A DNA stretch of 64,000 nt, taken from Rhodospirillales bacterium (GTDB lineage Bacteria > Pseudomonadota > Alphaproteobacteria > Acetobacterales > Acetobacteraceae). This document shows positions 8,849 through 18,581 of this stretch, piece after piece. The notes beneath the pieces are model-generated. The model was not told the DNA's origin and ran no database searches. It worked only from the letters and a program-made list of their open reading frames with translations. The translations under genes were made by a program, and so were the position numbers. Each line of letters begins with the position of its first letter. Positions within the stretch are counted from its first letter, which is position 1. The stretch lies in contig JANXSM010000129.1 in assembly GCA_025352665.1 (NCBI GenBank), forward strand, positions 1-64,000, given 5' to 3'.

Positions 8849-9315
8849 TTGACGATCACACGGCGGGTTGCGTGCAAAACCGCCGTCTCGCTGTGCAGAG
8901 CCAGTTTCAGATCCCATTGGCCCGGCAGGGGCAGAGCCACGGTGGCGAGATAGCGGCCCGGCGCCACTTCGCGAAAGCTCGGGGTGGTGATGTTGGCGGC
9001 CCCCAGCGGCCGCTCGGCGGTGGCTTCGATGCGCAGGCCGCGCAGCGGCTGGCCTGCGCGGTCGGTGAGCGCCAGCAGCGGCTGGCCGTTCTCGACCGTG
9101 CCGGCAACGGTCCAGCCCAGCTGCGCCTCGCGGGCTGCGATATCGAGCACCTGGTCGTAGAGATTGCTGTGATCGAACACGTCGGTCGCGGCCAGGCCGG
9201 GGAAGCTGCGCAGCGCGGTCCAGGCGAGACCGCTGTCGATCACCACCATCAGGCCGATGCTGCCGACCATGGCATAGGGGAAGAAACGCCAGCCGGATCG
9301 TGCGGCCTCGCTCAT
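8845..9315 (-). CDS. ccoH: FixH/CcoH cbb3 assembly protein
   Basis: This 156-residue membrane-anchored protein has one N-terminal transmembrane helix (residues 13-35) and a periplasmic domain with the FixH pattern SNLYDQVLDIAAREAQLGW and a C-terminal PGRYLATVALPLPGQWDL segment. It assists maturation of the cbb3 oxidase. It overlaps ccoG at its start and ccoI at its end by four bases each, so the three are translationally coupled. Confidence 0.9.
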   Translation of the reverse strand: MSEAARSGWRFFPYAMVGSIGLMVVIDSGLAWTALRSFPGLAATDVFDHSNLYDQVLDIAAREAQLGWTVAGTVENGQPLLALTDRAGQPLRGLRIEATAERPLGAANITTPSFREVAPGRYLATVALPLPGQWDLKLALHSETAVLHATRRVIVK

Positions 9316-10763
9316 TTCGATGCTCCTTCGCCGGGACTCATGAACAGGGATCGGTAGGTGGTGGTGGCGCCGGTGACGCTGTTGCGCAGGGTGAAGGTCA
9401 GCGGTTGCTGCGCCGGCGTGCCCGGCGCGGGTTGGCCGAACACCAGCACACGGAAGCCGGCCACCGTGTCCGACCCCACCGGAAGCACCAGATTATAGTC
9501 GCGCCACACACCCTCCTGCGCGAGCGCGAGCTGGCCCTTGGGAATGCCTTCGACCGACAGGGTGAAGGCCACCGAATAGGGCGTTTTGTTGACGATCTTG
9601 ACGCTGTAGGCGTTGCGGATCTCACCGTCCTGCACGCGTACGAACAAGGGTGCGCGGTCGTGCTCGATGGACAGTTCGAGGCTGGTGCGCATGGCCAGGC
9701 CGACGCCCATCACGGACAGACCCAGCAACAGCGCCCCCGCGTAGATGAAGGTGCGTGGCCGCAGCAGGCGCAGTGCGCCGTGCTGGCCGAGCGCCTTGGC
9801 CTTCTGGCGGGCCAGCGTGTCCCAGGTGATCAACCATGGCTTCTGGTGGGTTTTTTCCATGATGTCGTTGCAGGCATCCACGCACAGGCCGCAGTTGATG
9901 CAGCCGAGCTGGATGCCGTCGCGGATGTCGATGCCGGTTGGGCACACATTCACGCAGGCGTTGCAATCGACACAGTCTCCCACAATGGCTTGGGCGGGGT
10001 TTCCCCCCGCGACAGGATCAGCGACCAGGCGCTTGCCGTGGGCGCGCGGCTCCCCGCGCCAGGCCTGGTAGGTTACGGTGAGGCTCTGCTCGTCCAGCAT
10101 CGCCGCCTGGAAGCGGGGCCATGGGCACATGTAGGTGCACACCTGCTCGCGCGCCCAGCCGGCCAGCAGATAGGTGGTGGCAGTGAACAGTGCTGTGAAA
10201 ACATAGACCGGCGTGGATGCCGTGCCGCGCCAGAATTCGCCGGTGACCGTGGGGGCATCGACGTAATACATGATCCAGGCGCCGCCGGTCCAGAACGCGA
10301 CGCCGAGCCAGACGCTGTGCTTGAGGACCTTGCGCCAGGCCTTGCCCGCAGTCAGGGGCCCCCGGTCGCGCCGCATGTGTTCGTTGCGGTCGCCTTCGAT
10401 CAGGCGTTCCACCAGCATGAACAGGTCGGTCCACACCGTCTGCGGGCAGGAATAGCCGCACCACACGCGGCCGAACAGGCTGGTGACCAGGAACAGGCCC
10501 ACGGCTGCCATGATCAAGGCACCGGTCAGGAAGTAGATGTCCTGCGGCCAGAACGTGACGTTGAAGAAATGGAAGCGTTCGTTCTGCAGGTCGAGCAGGA
10601 TGGCCTGGCTGGGCTGTTCCTGGCCACGGTCCCACCGCAGCCAGGGCAGCAGGTAGTAGATGCTGAGACAGACGGCCAGGATCACCCATTTGACCCGCCG
10701 CGCCGGCCCGCGCACGGCCTTGGGATAGACGCCGACACGGGCCGCGAAAGAAGCGTTGGACAT
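9312..10763 (-). CDS. ccoG: CcoG/FixG iron-sulfur cbb3 accessory protein
   Basis: This 483-residue polytopic membrane protein carries two ferredoxin-type 4Fe-4S motifs in its middle (CVDCNACVNVCPTGIDIRDG, then CINCGLCVDACN). It also has the upstream GYSCPQTVWTDLFM motif and a C-terminal Ig-like domain. CcoG proteins act as cupric reductases supporting copper delivery to cbb3. The first transmembrane helix is near residues 25-45. It follows ccoP by five bases in the operon. Confidence 0.95.
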   Translation of the reverse strand: MSNASFAARVGVYPKAVRGPARRVKWVILAVCLSIYYLLPWLRWDRGQEQPSQAILLDLQNERFHFFNVTFWPQDIYFLTGALIMAAVGLFLVTSLFGRVWCGYSCPQTVWTDLFMLVERLIEGDRNEHMRRDRGPLTAGKAWRKVLKHSVWLGVAFWTGGAWIMYYVDAPTVTGEFWRGTASTPVYVFTALFTATTYLLAGWAREQVCTYMCPWPRFQAAMLDEQSLTVTYQAWRGEPRAHGKRLVADPVAGGNPAQAIVGDCVDCNACVNVCPTGIDIRDGIQLGCINCGLCVDACNDIMEKTHQKPWLITWDTLARQKAKALGQHGALRLLRPRTFIYAGALLLGLSVMGVGLAMRTSLELSIEHDRAPLFVRVQDGEIRNAYSVKIVNKTPYSVAFTLSVEGIPKGQLALAQEGVWRDYNLVLPVGSDTVAGFRVLVFGQPAPGTPAQQPLTFTLRNSVTGATTTYRSLFMSPGEGASK

Positions 10764-10768
10764 GATGA

Positions 10769-11641
10769 TTACTCGCCGCCGCCGAGCCCATGCACGTAGA
10801 TGGCAACGCTCTTGATCGTGGCAGGGTCGAGCCTGGTGTTCCAGAACGGCATCACGCCCTGGCGCGGATTGGTGACCTGCGCCACGATCGCAGCCCGTGT
10901 GTCGCCATACAGATGCACGCGGCTTTTCAGCGCCGGTGCGCCCACGCTGCGATTGCCTTCACCGGCCTCACCGTGGCAGGCGGCGCAGTTGGCGGCGAAC
11001 AGCTCGGCGCCCTTCGCACTCGGTGCCGCGCCGGCGATACCGTAGAGAGTGGCCACATGATCCGCGACCGTTTGGATTTCGGCCGGCGACAGAATGGCGT
11101 CGGCACCGAAATGCGGCATGGCGCTCATGCGCGCATCCGCATCACCGCTGCGGATGCCATGGATCAGCGTCAGTTCGATATCCTCGAGCTTGCCGCCCCA
11201 GATCCAGGCGCCCGCGGCCAGGGCCGGGTAGCCGGGAGCCCCTGCCCCGCCGGCGCCGTGGCAGGGCTGGCAGTTGTTGGCAAAGGTGATGTGGCCAGAG
11301 GTGTTGGCGACCTGCAGCAGCCCGGGATCACGCACCACATCAGCGATCGGCAGGGCCGCGATCCTGTCCATGCTAACGGCGCGCTCGGCCACCAGGGCCT
11401 TCACGTCGCGCTCCACCCCGGCGCGGGTGGAATAGCCAAGCAGGCCGTGCCAGTAGCCGGTGATCCCCGGGATGGAGGGGTACAGCAACATCTGCACGAG
11501 GGCGACCACGATGCAGGCGGCGAAGATGTAAAGCCACCATTTCGGTAACGGATTGTTAAGCTCGGCCAGGCCATCCCATTCATGGCCCGTGGTCTCGACC
11601 TCGCGCTTGGGCGAAACGATCTTGTCGGTTTTCAATGCCAC
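10769..11641 (-). CDS. ccoP: cbb3 oxidase diheme subunit CcoP
   Basis: This 290-residue membrane-anchored diheme cytochrome c has a transmembrane helix around residues 36-57 (WWLYIFAACIVVALVQMLLY) preceded by the typical NNPLPKW. It has two CXXCH heme sites, CQPCH near residue 128 and CAACH near 222, with downstream Met ligand candidates (MSAMPHFG and GVMPFW). It accepts electrons from soluble cytochrome c and passes them to CcoO and CcoN. The gap to ccoQ is twelve bases. Confidence 0.96.
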   Translation of the reverse strand: MALKTDKIVSPKREVETTGHEWDGLAELNNPLPKWWLYIFAACIVVALVQMLLYPSIPGITGYWHGLLGYSTRAGVERDVKALVAERAVSMDRIAALPIADVVRDPGLLQVANTSGHITFANNCQPCHGAGGAGAPGYPALAAGAWIWGGKLEDIELTLIHGIRSGDADARMSAMPHFGADAILSPAEIQTVADHVATLYGIAGAAPSAKGAELFAANCAACHGEAGEGNRSVGAPALKSRVHLYGDTRAAIVAQVTNPRQGVMPFWNTRLDPATIKSVAIYVHGLGGGE

Positions 11642-11653
11642 CTTGATATTTCC

Positions 11654-11809
11654 TCAAACATCGCCGTCGAACGGGATGCGGCCGTCGCGTTCCATTTCGG
11701 CACGGCGGCTGGGCCAGTAGGTGACCACCACCATCAGCAGAAACACCAGCAGCACCGGCACGACGAAATGCTGTTGCAGCCACACGATGATTGCCATGAT
11801 CGATTCCAT
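11654..11809 (-). CDS. ccoQ: cbb3 oxidase small subunit CcoQ
   Basis: This small 51-residue protein was found by position and translation: MESIMAIIVWLQQHFVVPVL, one membrane helix (about residues 16-31), then the CcoQ tail motif TYWPSRRAEMERDGRIPF. CcoQ stabilises the cbb3 complex. It sits between ccoO (nine-base gap) and ccoP, as in canonical operons. Confidence 0.9.
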   Translation of the reverse strand: MESIMAIIVWLQQHFVVPVLLVFLLMVVVTYWPSRRAEMERDGRIPFDGDV

Positions 11810-11818
11810 CGCCGCCCC

Positions 11819-12544
11819 CTATTGCTGCAGCTGTTCGGTGGTGGTGTCGGCGAAGTCCACCATGGTGCCCAACACCTGCAGATACGCCACCAGCGCATCC
11901 ATCTCGCTGACGACGCGACCATTGCCGGAGGCTTCGACCGCCTTGGGATAGCGCGCCAGAAGTGCTGCGGTGTCGGCTTGCGGGTTGGCCTGGGTCTCGA
12001 GATCCTCGCGCGCGTGGGCGATGTCCTCGGCGGTGTAGGGAACGCCGATCACCTTGTTGGCGGCGAGATGGCGCTCGATCACCTGGTAGTCGAGCGGTGC
12101 CTGCGCGAGGAAGCCGTAGCGCGGCATCAGCGTCTCCGGCACCAGGGCTGTCGGGTTGGTCAGATGGGCGTAGTGCCAGTCGTTGGAATACTTGCCGCCG
12201 ACCCGGCTGAGGTCCGGCCCGATACGCTTGCTGCCCCATTGAAACGGGTGGTCATACATGCTCTCGGCGGCCAGGCTATAATGGCCGTAACGCTCCACCT
12301 CATCCTTCAGCGCGCGGATCTGCTGGCTGTGGCACAGGTAGCAGCCTTCGCGGACATAGATGTTGCGTCCGGCGAGTTCGAGCGGCGAATAGGGGCGGAC
12401 GCCCTTCACATGCTCCACGGTCGTTTCGATGGTAAATAGCGGAACCACTTCCACGATGCCGCCGATGGCAACGGTCACGACCGTCAGCACCAGCAGCAGA
12501 AAGGCGTTCTTTTCAATCCATTCATGACGGAACTGCATGGTCAT
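11819..12544 (-). CDS. ccoO: cbb3 oxidase monoheme subunit CcoO
   Basis: This 241-residue membrane-anchored monoheme cytochrome c has an N-terminal helix at residues 14-36. The heme site is GCYLCHSQQ near residue 68, and the conserved [19 protein letters not shown] and [13 protein letters not shown] segments follow, the latter with the Met ligand. The start at 12544 forms an ATGA overlap with the ccoN stop. Length matches the family (about 240). Confidence 0.96.
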   Translation of the reverse strand: MTMQFRHEWIEKNAFLLLVLTVVTVAIGGIVEVVPLFTIETTVEHVKGVRPYSPLELAGRNIYVREGCYLCHSQQIRALKDEVERYGHYSLAAESMYDHPFQWGSKRIGPDLSRVGGKYSNDWHYAHLTNPTALVPETLMPRYGFLAQAPLDYQVIERHLAANKVIGVPYTAEDIAHAREDLETQANPQADTAALLARYPKAVEASGNGRVVSEMDALVAYLQVLGTMVDFADTTTEQLQQ

Positions 12545-14037
12545 TCTCCCGCCATCACGGCATCGGGATAATCCTGCGATGTCCGCGCGAATTCCTCGGT
12601 GGTGCGGCTGCGCACGGTCATGACGAGGTTGAACACCATGATGAGGGCGCCGACCAGGAACATCAGGCCGCCCATCAAGCGAATGATGTAGTAGGGATGA
12701 ACGGCGTTGACCGATTCCACGAAGGAATACTGCAGGAAGCCGAACTTGTCGTAGGCGCGCCACATCAGACCCTGCATGATGCCGGCCACCCACATCGAAG
12801 TCATGTAGAACACGATGCCGAGCGTTGCGATCCAGTAGTGCCAGGCAACGAGTTTCTTGCTGTATAGGCCAGTGCGGTTCCACAGCACCGGCACCAGATA
12901 GTAGATCGCGCCGAAGCTGATGAAGGCGACCCAGCCGAGGGCGCCGGAATGCACGTGGCCGATCACCCAGTCGGTGTAATGGGCCAAGGCGTTCACGTCG
13001 CGCACCGACATCACCGGGCCTTCGAAGGTGCTCATGCCGTAGAATCCCACGGCGGTGACACTGAAGCGCAGCGCGGGATCGGTGCGCAGCTTGTCCCACG
13101 CGCCGGACAGCGTCATCAGCCCGTTGATCATGCCACCCCAGCTCGGCATCCACAGCATGATGCTGAAGGCCATGCCCAGGGTCTGTGTCCAGTCCGGCAG
13201 CGAGGTGTAGTGCAGGTGATGCGGACCGGCCCAGATATACATGAAGATCAGCGACCAGAAGTGCACGATCGACAGGCGATAGGAGTAGACCGGGCGGTTG
13301 GCCTGCTTGGGGATGAAGTAATACATCATGCCCAGGAAGGCGGCGGTGAGGAAGAAACCGACGGCGTTGTGGCCGTACCACCACTGGATCAGCGCATTCT
13401 GCACGCCGCCGTAGGCGACATAGGCGTGCGAGGAATACAGTGATACCGGCACGGCCGCATTGTTCACCAGCACCAGGATGGCGACGGTCAGGATGAAGGC
13501 GAGGTAGAACCAGTTGGCAACGTAGATGTGCGGCTCTTCCCGCCTGAGCAGCGTGCCGACGAACACGACCGCGTAGCACACCCAGACGATGACAAGGAAA
13601 ATGGTCACATGCCACGGTGGCTCGGAATATTCCTGGCTCCGGCTGAACCCCATGACGTAGCTCAGCGCCGCCATCACGATGAAGAAGTTGTAGCCCCAGA
13701 AAAGGAACTCGGCGAGGGCGGCGCCGCCGAACAGGCGCGCGCGGCAGGTGCGCTGCACCACATAGAGCGAGGTTGCGAACAAGGCGTTGCCGCCGAAGGC
13801 AAAGATCGCAGCGGACGTATGCACGGGCCGCAGTCGGCCGAAGTTCAGATAGGAGATGCCCATGCTGAGACCAGGCCAGCAGAGCTCGGCCGCGATCGTG
13901 CAGCCGACCAGGAAGGCCACGATCCCCCAGAACATCGTGGCGATGGTGAACTTGCGCACGATCGCCTCGTTATACACCGGCGCCAGCCGGGTGGAGAGCT
14001 GGTGCGGAGCCATATAAGTAATCGACGCATCAGTCAT
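12541..14037 (-). CDS. ccoN: cbb3 oxidase catalytic subunit CcoN
   Basis: This 498-residue heme-copper oxidase subunit I of the C (cbb3) family reduces O2 at high affinity in the cytoplasmic membrane. It has twelve hydrophobic segments and the expected ligand-bearing motifs: [16 protein letters not shown] (low-spin heme His), [13 protein letters not shown] (CuB His), [13 protein letters not shown] (CuB His pair) and [10 protein letters not shown] (heme His ligands). It overlaps the small upstream membrane protein gene by eight bases. Confidence 0.97.
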   Translation of the reverse strand: MTDASITYMAPHQLSTRLAPVYNEAIVRKFTIATMFWGIVAFLVGCTIAAELCWPGLSMGISYLNFGRLRPVHTSAAIFAFGGNALFATSLYVVQRTCRARLFGGAALAEFLFWGYNFFIVMAALSYVMGFSRSQEYSEPPWHVTIFLVIVWVCYAVVFVGTLLRREEPHIYVANWFYLAFILTVAILVLVNNAAVPVSLYSSHAYVAYGGVQNALIQWWYGHNAVGFFLTAAFLGMMYYFIPKQANRPVYSYRLSIVHFWSLIFMYIWAGPHHLHYTSLPDWTQTLGMAFSIMLWMPSWGGMINGLMTLSGAWDKLRTDPALRFSVTAVGFYGMSTFEGPVMSVRDVNALAHYTDWVIGHVHSGALGWVAFISFGAIYYLVPVLWNRTGLYSKKLVAWHYWIATLGIVFYMTSMWVAGIMQGLMWRAYDKFGFLQYSFVESVNAVHPYYIIRLMGGLMFLVGALIMVFNLVMTVRSRTTEEFARTSQDYPDAVMAGE

Positions 14038-14260
14038 GGCGCGCGGCTCCGCGGGCCATGGGGCGGACTTCGGCGCGTGCCGCGTCCACCCGGTCGTAGT
14101 GGTGCTTGAGCAGCATCAGGTCGAAGAACAGCGCAAAGCCAGCCAGCGAGAACCCGAACAGGTACATCTCGTCATCCAGCGCGCCCGACGCGAGGACGAG
14201 GCCGGCGAACCCGAGGGCTGCCACCATCAGTCCCACGAAAATCTCTCCACTGTCTTTCAT
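14030..14260 (-). CDS. small membrane protein heading the cco operon
   Basis: This 76-residue protein has two predicted membrane helices (about residues 7-25 and 34-50) and a charged C-terminal tail rich in His and Arg. I do not recognise a named family. It overlaps ccoN by eight bases and is the first gene downstream of the FNR-type box, so it should be expressed together with cbb3 oxidase under low oxygen. A role in cbb3 biogenesis is inferred from position only. A longer upstream in-frame start (to 14587) was rejected because it would cross the FNR box and the divergent gene. Confidence 0.7.
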   Translation of the reverse strand: MKDSGEIFVGLMVAALGFAGLVLASGALDDEMYLFGFSLAGFALFFDLMLLKHHYDRVDAARAEVRPMARGAARHD

Positions 14261-14336
14261 GATGCGATCCCGGTTGTGCCAGCGCCGCCAAAATGCGGGT
14301 GCCAGGAGACCTTGGGCGCACCGTTGAGCTGGCGCA

Positions 14337-14350
14337 TTGATCTGGATCAA
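14337..14350. promoter_or_regulatory. perfect FNR/FixK/Anr box
   Basis: TTGATCTGGATCAA is an exact match to the consensus TTGAT-N4-ATCAA. Its centre lies 83 bases upstream of the first cco-operon gene. If it works as a class II activator site at -41.5, transcription would start near 14302, leaving a leader of about 42 bases. That strongly suggests oxygen-responsive activation of the cco operon. It lies only 14 bases before the first possible start of the divergent TauE-like gene, so any effect there would require a later start codon. Confidence 0.88.
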
Positions 14351-14364
14351 GGTGATCGGGTGGA

Positions 14365-15141
14365 ATGCCGAGCAACATGGGTGACATGATGGAGCATGTC
14401 TCAGCGCTCGCCGCCCTATGTAGCCCGCAGGGGGCGGCCGCGGGCTGGCTGTTGCTCGCGGGTATGCTGGCGGCGGGGCTCGCCGGCAGTGTGGTGCATT
14501 GCAGCCTGATGTGCGGGCCGCTGGTGCTGGCCCAGGTGGGTGCGCGTTTGCAGCGTGTGCCGGCGGCACGGCTTTGCGAGCACGCACGGCTGCGCGAGGC
14601 TGTGCTGGCGCCCTATCATATCGGGCGCATCACCACCTATGCCGCGATCGGCGCCGCCGCGGCCTCGCTGGGTCTGGCCTCGCGGCTATGGGTCAACTCG
14701 GCGCTGGGCTGGCTGCTGCTGCTGGGGGCTATGCTGTTCATCCTGCAGGCGGCCGGCCGGCTGCGACCAGGATTTGCCCATGGCCAATGGATCCCGCGTG
14801 CCGCCTCCGGCTGGCTGCAGCCGTTGCGCCGATTGGCCGCGCGGATGGACGTCACGCGTCCCGGCGGCGCGTTGCTGTTGGGGCTGGTGCTGGGCGGGCT
14901 GCCCTGCATGTTCCTCTATTCGGCGGTGGCGGTGGCGGCCGCGGCCGGAAGTGCGGCCGGCGGCGCGCTCGCGATGGTGGCCTTTGGATTGGGAACGGTA
15001 CCGGCCCTTGTTATCGTGGGGATCGCAGGACACCGGGCCGGGCTGCTGTGGAACGGCGCGATCACGCGGTTCGCACCGGTTCTGCTGCTGTTCAACGGCG
15101 GCATCCTGGGCCTGCTGGCGCTGCGCAGCCTCCTTGGCTGA
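14365..15141 (+). CDS. TauE/SafE-like (UreH/CcdA-type) membrane protein
   Basis: This membrane protein of up to 258 residues has about six helices. The motif HCSLMCGPLVLAQ near residue 48 and the second-half motif GLVLGGLPCMFLYSAVAVAAA are characteristic of the 'sulfite exporter TauE/SafE' or cytochrome-biogenesis transmembrane family. Members are often found beside cco genes, where a role in metal or thiol handling for cytochrome biogenesis is suspected. Start codons at 14377, 14386 and 14389 are alternatives and would better fit the FNR box position. It is divergent from the cco operon and convergent with the beta-lactamase-like gene. Confidence 0.8.
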   Translation: MPSNMGDMMEHVSALAALCSPQGAAAGWLLLAGMLAAGLAGSVVHCSLMCGPLVLAQVGARLQRVPAARLCEHARLREAVLAPYHIGRITTYAAIGAAAASLGLASRLWVNSALGWLLLLGAMLFILQAAGRLRPGFAHGQWIPRAASGWLQPLRRLAARMDVTRPGGALLLGLVLGGLPCMFLYSAVAVAAAAGSAAGGALAMVAFGLGTVPALVIVGIAGHRAGLLWNGAITRFAPVLLLFNGGILGLLALRSLLG

Positions 15142-15177
15142 TGATGCTGGAACAGTCGCCATCAAGGCGGGCTGGTA

Positions 15178-16086
15178 TCAGACCCCGAGACCGTCCCACA
15201 GCAGCTGGCCGAACTCCGCCATCACGCCATTCACCAGGGCGTTGCGTTCGGCCAGCAGGCGCGAGTTTCCCAGCGGCAGCGCTGTCCGGTCGAAGGTGAA
15301 CAGGGCAAAGCTCAGCACATCGCTTTCGCTGCGCGCGATCAGCCCGGCGTCGTTTCGCACGCCGCGGAAGGTGCCGGTCTTGTTGCCGACCGCTGATGTG
15401 GGGAGATACCGCGGCACGCGGTCGCGCAGCTGCTGGGCGTGCAGGATGGCGCGCATGTCGGCACAGGCGGCGGGGCCCGCTGCCTTGTCCTGAAAGATGA
15501 GCGCCATCAGCTGCGCCATGTCGGCGGCCGAGGCGGTCGTGTTGGCCGGCGTGCCCTGGAACGTGAGCGAATTGTAGTCCATCGACCGGGTGCGCGAGAG
15601 GGCGAGCATCTGCGGGTAGCCCGGCAGCGGATCGCGCGGCAGGTCGTAGGCGTAGGCGAACAGCTCCGGCAGGCTCAGCACGACGTGGATGTCGGCAAGC
15701 CCCAATCCGCGCATCGTGGCGGTGACGCGGGGGGCGCCGACGAGATCGAGCAGCATCTGGGTGGCGGTGTTGTCGCTGATGATGATCATCAGCATCACCA
15801 GGTCGCGGATGGTCAGCGCGGCACCGGTTTCCAGCTTCTGCAGCACGCCGGAGCCGATGGTGCGCTGGCGGTCCGGCATCGGCAGGCGGTCGGCCAGATC
15901 GAACGCGCCGGCTTCGGCCTGGCGGAACACCTCGACCATGACAGGAACCTTGAACACGCTGGCGGTGGGAAACAGCGTGGTTGGGTTGATCGCCACACTT
16001 TGACCCGTCGGCAGATGGGTTGCGGCCAGGCCAATCTCGATGCCGAGCGAGGCGAACAGCGCTTCTATTTGGGTCTGTAGGGTCAT
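15178..16086 (-). CDS. class-A beta-lactamase-like serine hydrolase, no signal peptide
   Basis: This 302-residue protein has the three penicillin-recognising motifs of class A enzymes: SVFK (nucleophile Ser near residue 43), SDN near residue 105 and KTG in GNKTGTF near 236. The start at 16086 is preceded by AGGA and gives no signal peptide, so the product appears cytosolic, unlike secreted beta-lactamases. I could not place a clear ExxLN (Glu166) motif, so true beta-lactam hydrolysis is doubtful. An intracellular peptidase or amidase role is equally possible. It follows purU by eleven bases in the same operon. Confidence 0.78.
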   Translation of the reverse strand: MTLQTQIEALFASLGIEIGLAATHLPTGQSVAINPTTLFPTASVFKVPVMVEVFRQAEAGAFDLADRLPMPDRQRTIGSGVLQKLETGAALTIRDLVMLMIIISDNTATQMLLDLVGAPRVTATMRGLGLADIHVVLSLPELFAYAYDLPRDPLPGYPQMLALSRTRSMDYNSLTFQGTPANTTASAADMAQLMALIFQDKAAGPAACADMRAILHAQQLRDRVPRYLPTSAVGNKTGTFRGVRNDAGLIARSESDVLSFALFTFDRTALPLGNSRLLAERNALVNGVMAEFGQLLWDGLGV

Positions 16087-16097
16087 GATCTGTCCTG

Positions 16098-16955
16098 TCA
16101 GTCTCGAAACACGACGGTTCTCGCGCCGTTCAGCAGAATCCGCCCTTCGAGCTGCCACCGCAGAGCGCGCGACAACACGCGCCGCTCGATGTCGCGGCCT
16201 TGGCGGACCAGGCTGTCCGGCGTGTCGTTGTGGCTGATGCGTTCCACATCTTGCTCGATGATCGGGCCTTCATCGAGGTCGGCCGTGACGTAATGCGCGG
16301 TGGCGCCGATCAGCTTGACGCCGCGGCGATGGGCCTGGTGATACGGCTTCGCTCCCTTGAAGCCAGGCAGGAAAGAATGATGGATGTTGATGCAACGGCC
16401 AGCCAGCTTGCCGGCGAGATCGTCCGACAGCACCTGCATGTAACGGGCGAGGATCACCAGCTCGGTGTTGGTCTGCTGCACCAGATCCCAGATCTGCGCC
16501 TCCTGCGCCGGCTTGTTGTCGCGGTTCACCGGCAAATGGTGGAAAGCGATGCCATCGAGATCGACATGGCTATACGTCTCACGCGGGTGGTTGGAGACAA
16601 TGGCCGATATCTCCATCGGCAGTTCGCCGATGCGCCAGCGGTAGAGGATGTCGGTCAGGCAATGGTCGAAGCGCGACACCAGCAGCATCACCTTCTGCAG
16701 CTGGGCGGCGTTTCGCAGAGACCACTCCATGGCAAAGCGGTGGGCAACCGCTGCAAGCGTCAGACGGAGGCCTTCAAGGTCGAGCTGGTTCTCGGGATGG
16801 TCGAGCACGATGCGGGCGAAGAACCTGGCACTCTCGGTATCGTCGAATTGCTGCGCCTCGTGGATGTTGCCGCCGTGGCTGAAAATAGCCGTGGCAACCG
16901 CCGCCACGATGCCGGGGCGATTGGCGCAGGACAGCGTCAGAATGAAATGGGTCAC
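16098..16955 (-). CDS. purU: formyltetrahydrofolate deformylase
   Basis: This 285-residue enzyme hydrolyses 10-formyl-THF to formate and THF, balancing the one-carbon pool. An N-terminal ACT regulatory domain (about residues 1-80, with [17 protein letters not shown]) precedes the formyltransferase-fold catalytic domain. Its conserved [20 protein letters not shown] (catalytic His) and [12 protein letters not shown] (catalytic Asp) segments are visible. PurU genes often accompany sarcosine or dimethylglycine catabolism, which releases formaldehyde and THF-bound carbon; the sox cluster lies about 12 kb away here. Confidence 0.95.
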   Translation of the reverse strand: MTHFILTLSCANRPGIVAAVATAIFSHGGNIHEAQQFDDTESARFFARIVLDHPENQLDLEGLRLTLAAVAHRFAMEWSLRNAAQLQKVMLLVSRFDHCLTDILYRWRIGELPMEISAIVSNHPRETYSHVDLDGIAFHHLPVNRDNKPAQEAQIWDLVQQTNTELVILARYMQVLSDDLAGKLAGRCINIHHSFLPGFKGAKPYHQAHRRGVKLIGATAHYVTADLDEGPIIEQDVERISHNDTPDSLVRQGRDIERRVLSRALRWQLEGRILLNGARTVVFRD

Positions 16956-16964
16956 GATGGTCCT

Positions 16965-18581
16965 TCAGACTTGGTCCTGCTCGATCATATCGGAGGCTTT
17001 GCTGGCCACCATCATGACGGGTGCATTGGTGTTGCCGGAAATGAGTTGCGGGAAGATCGAGGCGTCGACCACGCGCAGGCGGTGTATGCCGTGAACGCGC
17101 AGACGTGCATCCACCACCCCATCAGGCGCCATGCGACAGGTGCACGAAGGGTGATACACCGTGCCGCAGCGGGCACGGAAGTCTGCGATCAGTTCAGCAT
17201 CCGTCTGCACAGCGGGGCCCGGCGCCAGTTCCTCGACGATGATGTCGCGCAGTGCGGGTTGGTCTGCGATCCGGCGCAGGAATTTCATGCCTTCCAGCAC
17301 ATCTTGCACGTCGCTGGCGGTGGACAGCGAATTCGGTTGGATGGAGGGCGGAGCCGTGGGATCGGCCGAAGAAATCGAGATGCGGCCACGGCTGGTGGTG
17401 ACGCAATTGGACAGGCCAATCGAAAAGCCCGGAAAATCATCCGGACCCAGCAGTGGACGCGATCCGGTTTTTGCCTGATGGGTGCTGATGGCCTGGAAAT
17501 ATAACTGCACGTTCGCACGGTCCAGGCCGGGACGCGTGCGCAAGAAGCCGCCGCCTTGGTTCATGCTGAGGCTGAGCGGGCCACGACCGCGCAGCAGGAA
17601 GTTGGCCCCGGCCAACAGCTTGCCCCACCACGGGCCGATCTCTTGGTTCAGCGTCGGCACGGTGGTGCGATACGTATAGTTGATGCCGACGTGGTCTTGC
17701 AGATTGGCACCGACCTGGGCGTTCTCGTGGCGGATCTCGATGCCATGGGTGCGCAACAGATCGCCGGGGCCGATGCCAGACAGCTGCAACAGCTGCGGCG
17801 AGTTGACCGCACCCGCTGACAGGATCACCTCGCGACGTGCCGTGAGCACGCGGCGTGTTCCGGATTGCAGGATCTCGACACCGGTGGCGGTGCTGCCGTC
17901 GAACATGATCCGCGTGGCCAATGCCCTGGTGAGCACGGTGACGTTGGCGCGGCGCATGGCGGGGCGCAGGAATGCCCGGGCCGCCGAAACCCGCCAACCG
18001 GCTTTGGTGTTGGTCTGGTAGATACCAACGCCTTCTTGGGCGGGGCCGTTGAAGTCCGAGTTGAAGGGCAGGCCCGCCTGCACCGTCGCCGCGATGAAAC
18101 GCGCCGCCAACGGGTGCACGCGATCGGTGAGATCCGACACATGGACTGGCCCGCCTTGAGCGCGATATTCGTTGGCGCCAGCTTCGTTGTGTTCGATACG
18201 GCGGAAATGCGGCAGCACGTCGGACCAGCCCCAGCCAGGATTTCCCGCAGCCTCCCAGTCCGCGTAATCGGCGGCATCGCCGCGGATCCAGACCATGGCG
18301 TTGATGGAGCTGGAGCCACCGAGCACCTTGCCGCGCGGCCAGTAATCGGCGCGGCCGCCCAGGCCCGGGTCGGGCTCGGTGCGATAGGCCCAGTTGATGC
18401 GCCGGTCGTAGAAGGTTTTGCCGTAGCCGAGCGGCACGTGGATCCAAAAGTATCGGTCAGCTGGGCCGGCTTCGATGACTGCGACGCGGTTGGAGCCGCT
18501 GGCACTCAACCGGTCTGCCAGCACGCAGCCGGCCGAGCCGGCGCCGACGATCACGTAGTCATATTCATCAGACATGCTCAC
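16965..18581 (-). CDS. GMC-family FAD oxidoreductase (choline dehydrogenase-like)
   Basis: This 538-residue flavoprotein has an N-terminal FAD-binding Rossmann motif (DYVIVGAGSAGCVLADRLS), the GMC signature GGSSSINAMVWIRG near residue 90, the second signature SAGAVNSPQLLQLSGIG near 255, and a C-terminal catalytic region with YHPSCTCRM (His) and ISGNTNAPVMMVA (Asn). It oxidises an alcohol of unknown identity. A GTG at 18581 overlaps the ABC-ATPase stop (GTGA) with AGGA upstream; ATG at 18575 is the alternative start. It is last of the dipeptide-ABC operon, so the alcohol may come from the imported compound. Confidence 0.9.
   Translation of the reverse strand: MSMSDEYDYVIVGAGSAGCVLADRLSASGSNRVAVIEAGPADRYFWIHVPLGYGKTFYDRRINWAYRTEPDPGLGGRADYWPRGKVLGGSSSINAMVWIRGDAADYADWEAAGNPGWGWSDVLPHFRRIEHNEAGANEYRAQGGPVHVSDLTDRVHPLAARFIAATVQAGLPFNSDFNGPAQEGVGIYQTNTKAGWRVSAARAFLRPAMRRANVTVLTRALATRIMFDGSTATGVEILQSGTRRVLTARREVILSAGAVNSPQLLQLSGIGPGDLLRTHGIEIRHENAQVGANLQDHVGINYTYRTTVPTLNQEIGPWWGKLLAGANFLLRGRGPLSLSMNQGGGFLRTRPGLDRANVQLYFQAISTHQAKTGSRPLLGPDDFPGFSIGLSNCVTTSRGRISISSADPTAPPSIQPNSLSTASDVQDVLEGMKFLRRIADQPALRDIIVEELAPGPAVQTDAELIADFRARCGTVYHPSCTCRMAPDGVVDARLRVHGIHRLRVVDASIFPQLISGNTNAPVMMVASKASDMIEQDQV

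Noticed and set aside
6581-8953. 790-codon open frame antisense to ccoI
   Set aside because: Composition is that of a high-GC shadow (Ala/Gly/Arg/His-rich, no domains), while the opposite strand encodes a perfectly motif-bearing P-type ATPase.
9300-10799. Long open frame antisense to ccoG
   Set aside because: It is a shadow of an intact, motif-rich gene on the other strand with no recognisable domain.
14365-15141. FNR box driving the TauE/SafE-like gene as well as cco
   Set aside because: A class II promoter in that direction would start transcription near 14385, past the first start codons. It is possible only with a later start, so it is not claimed.
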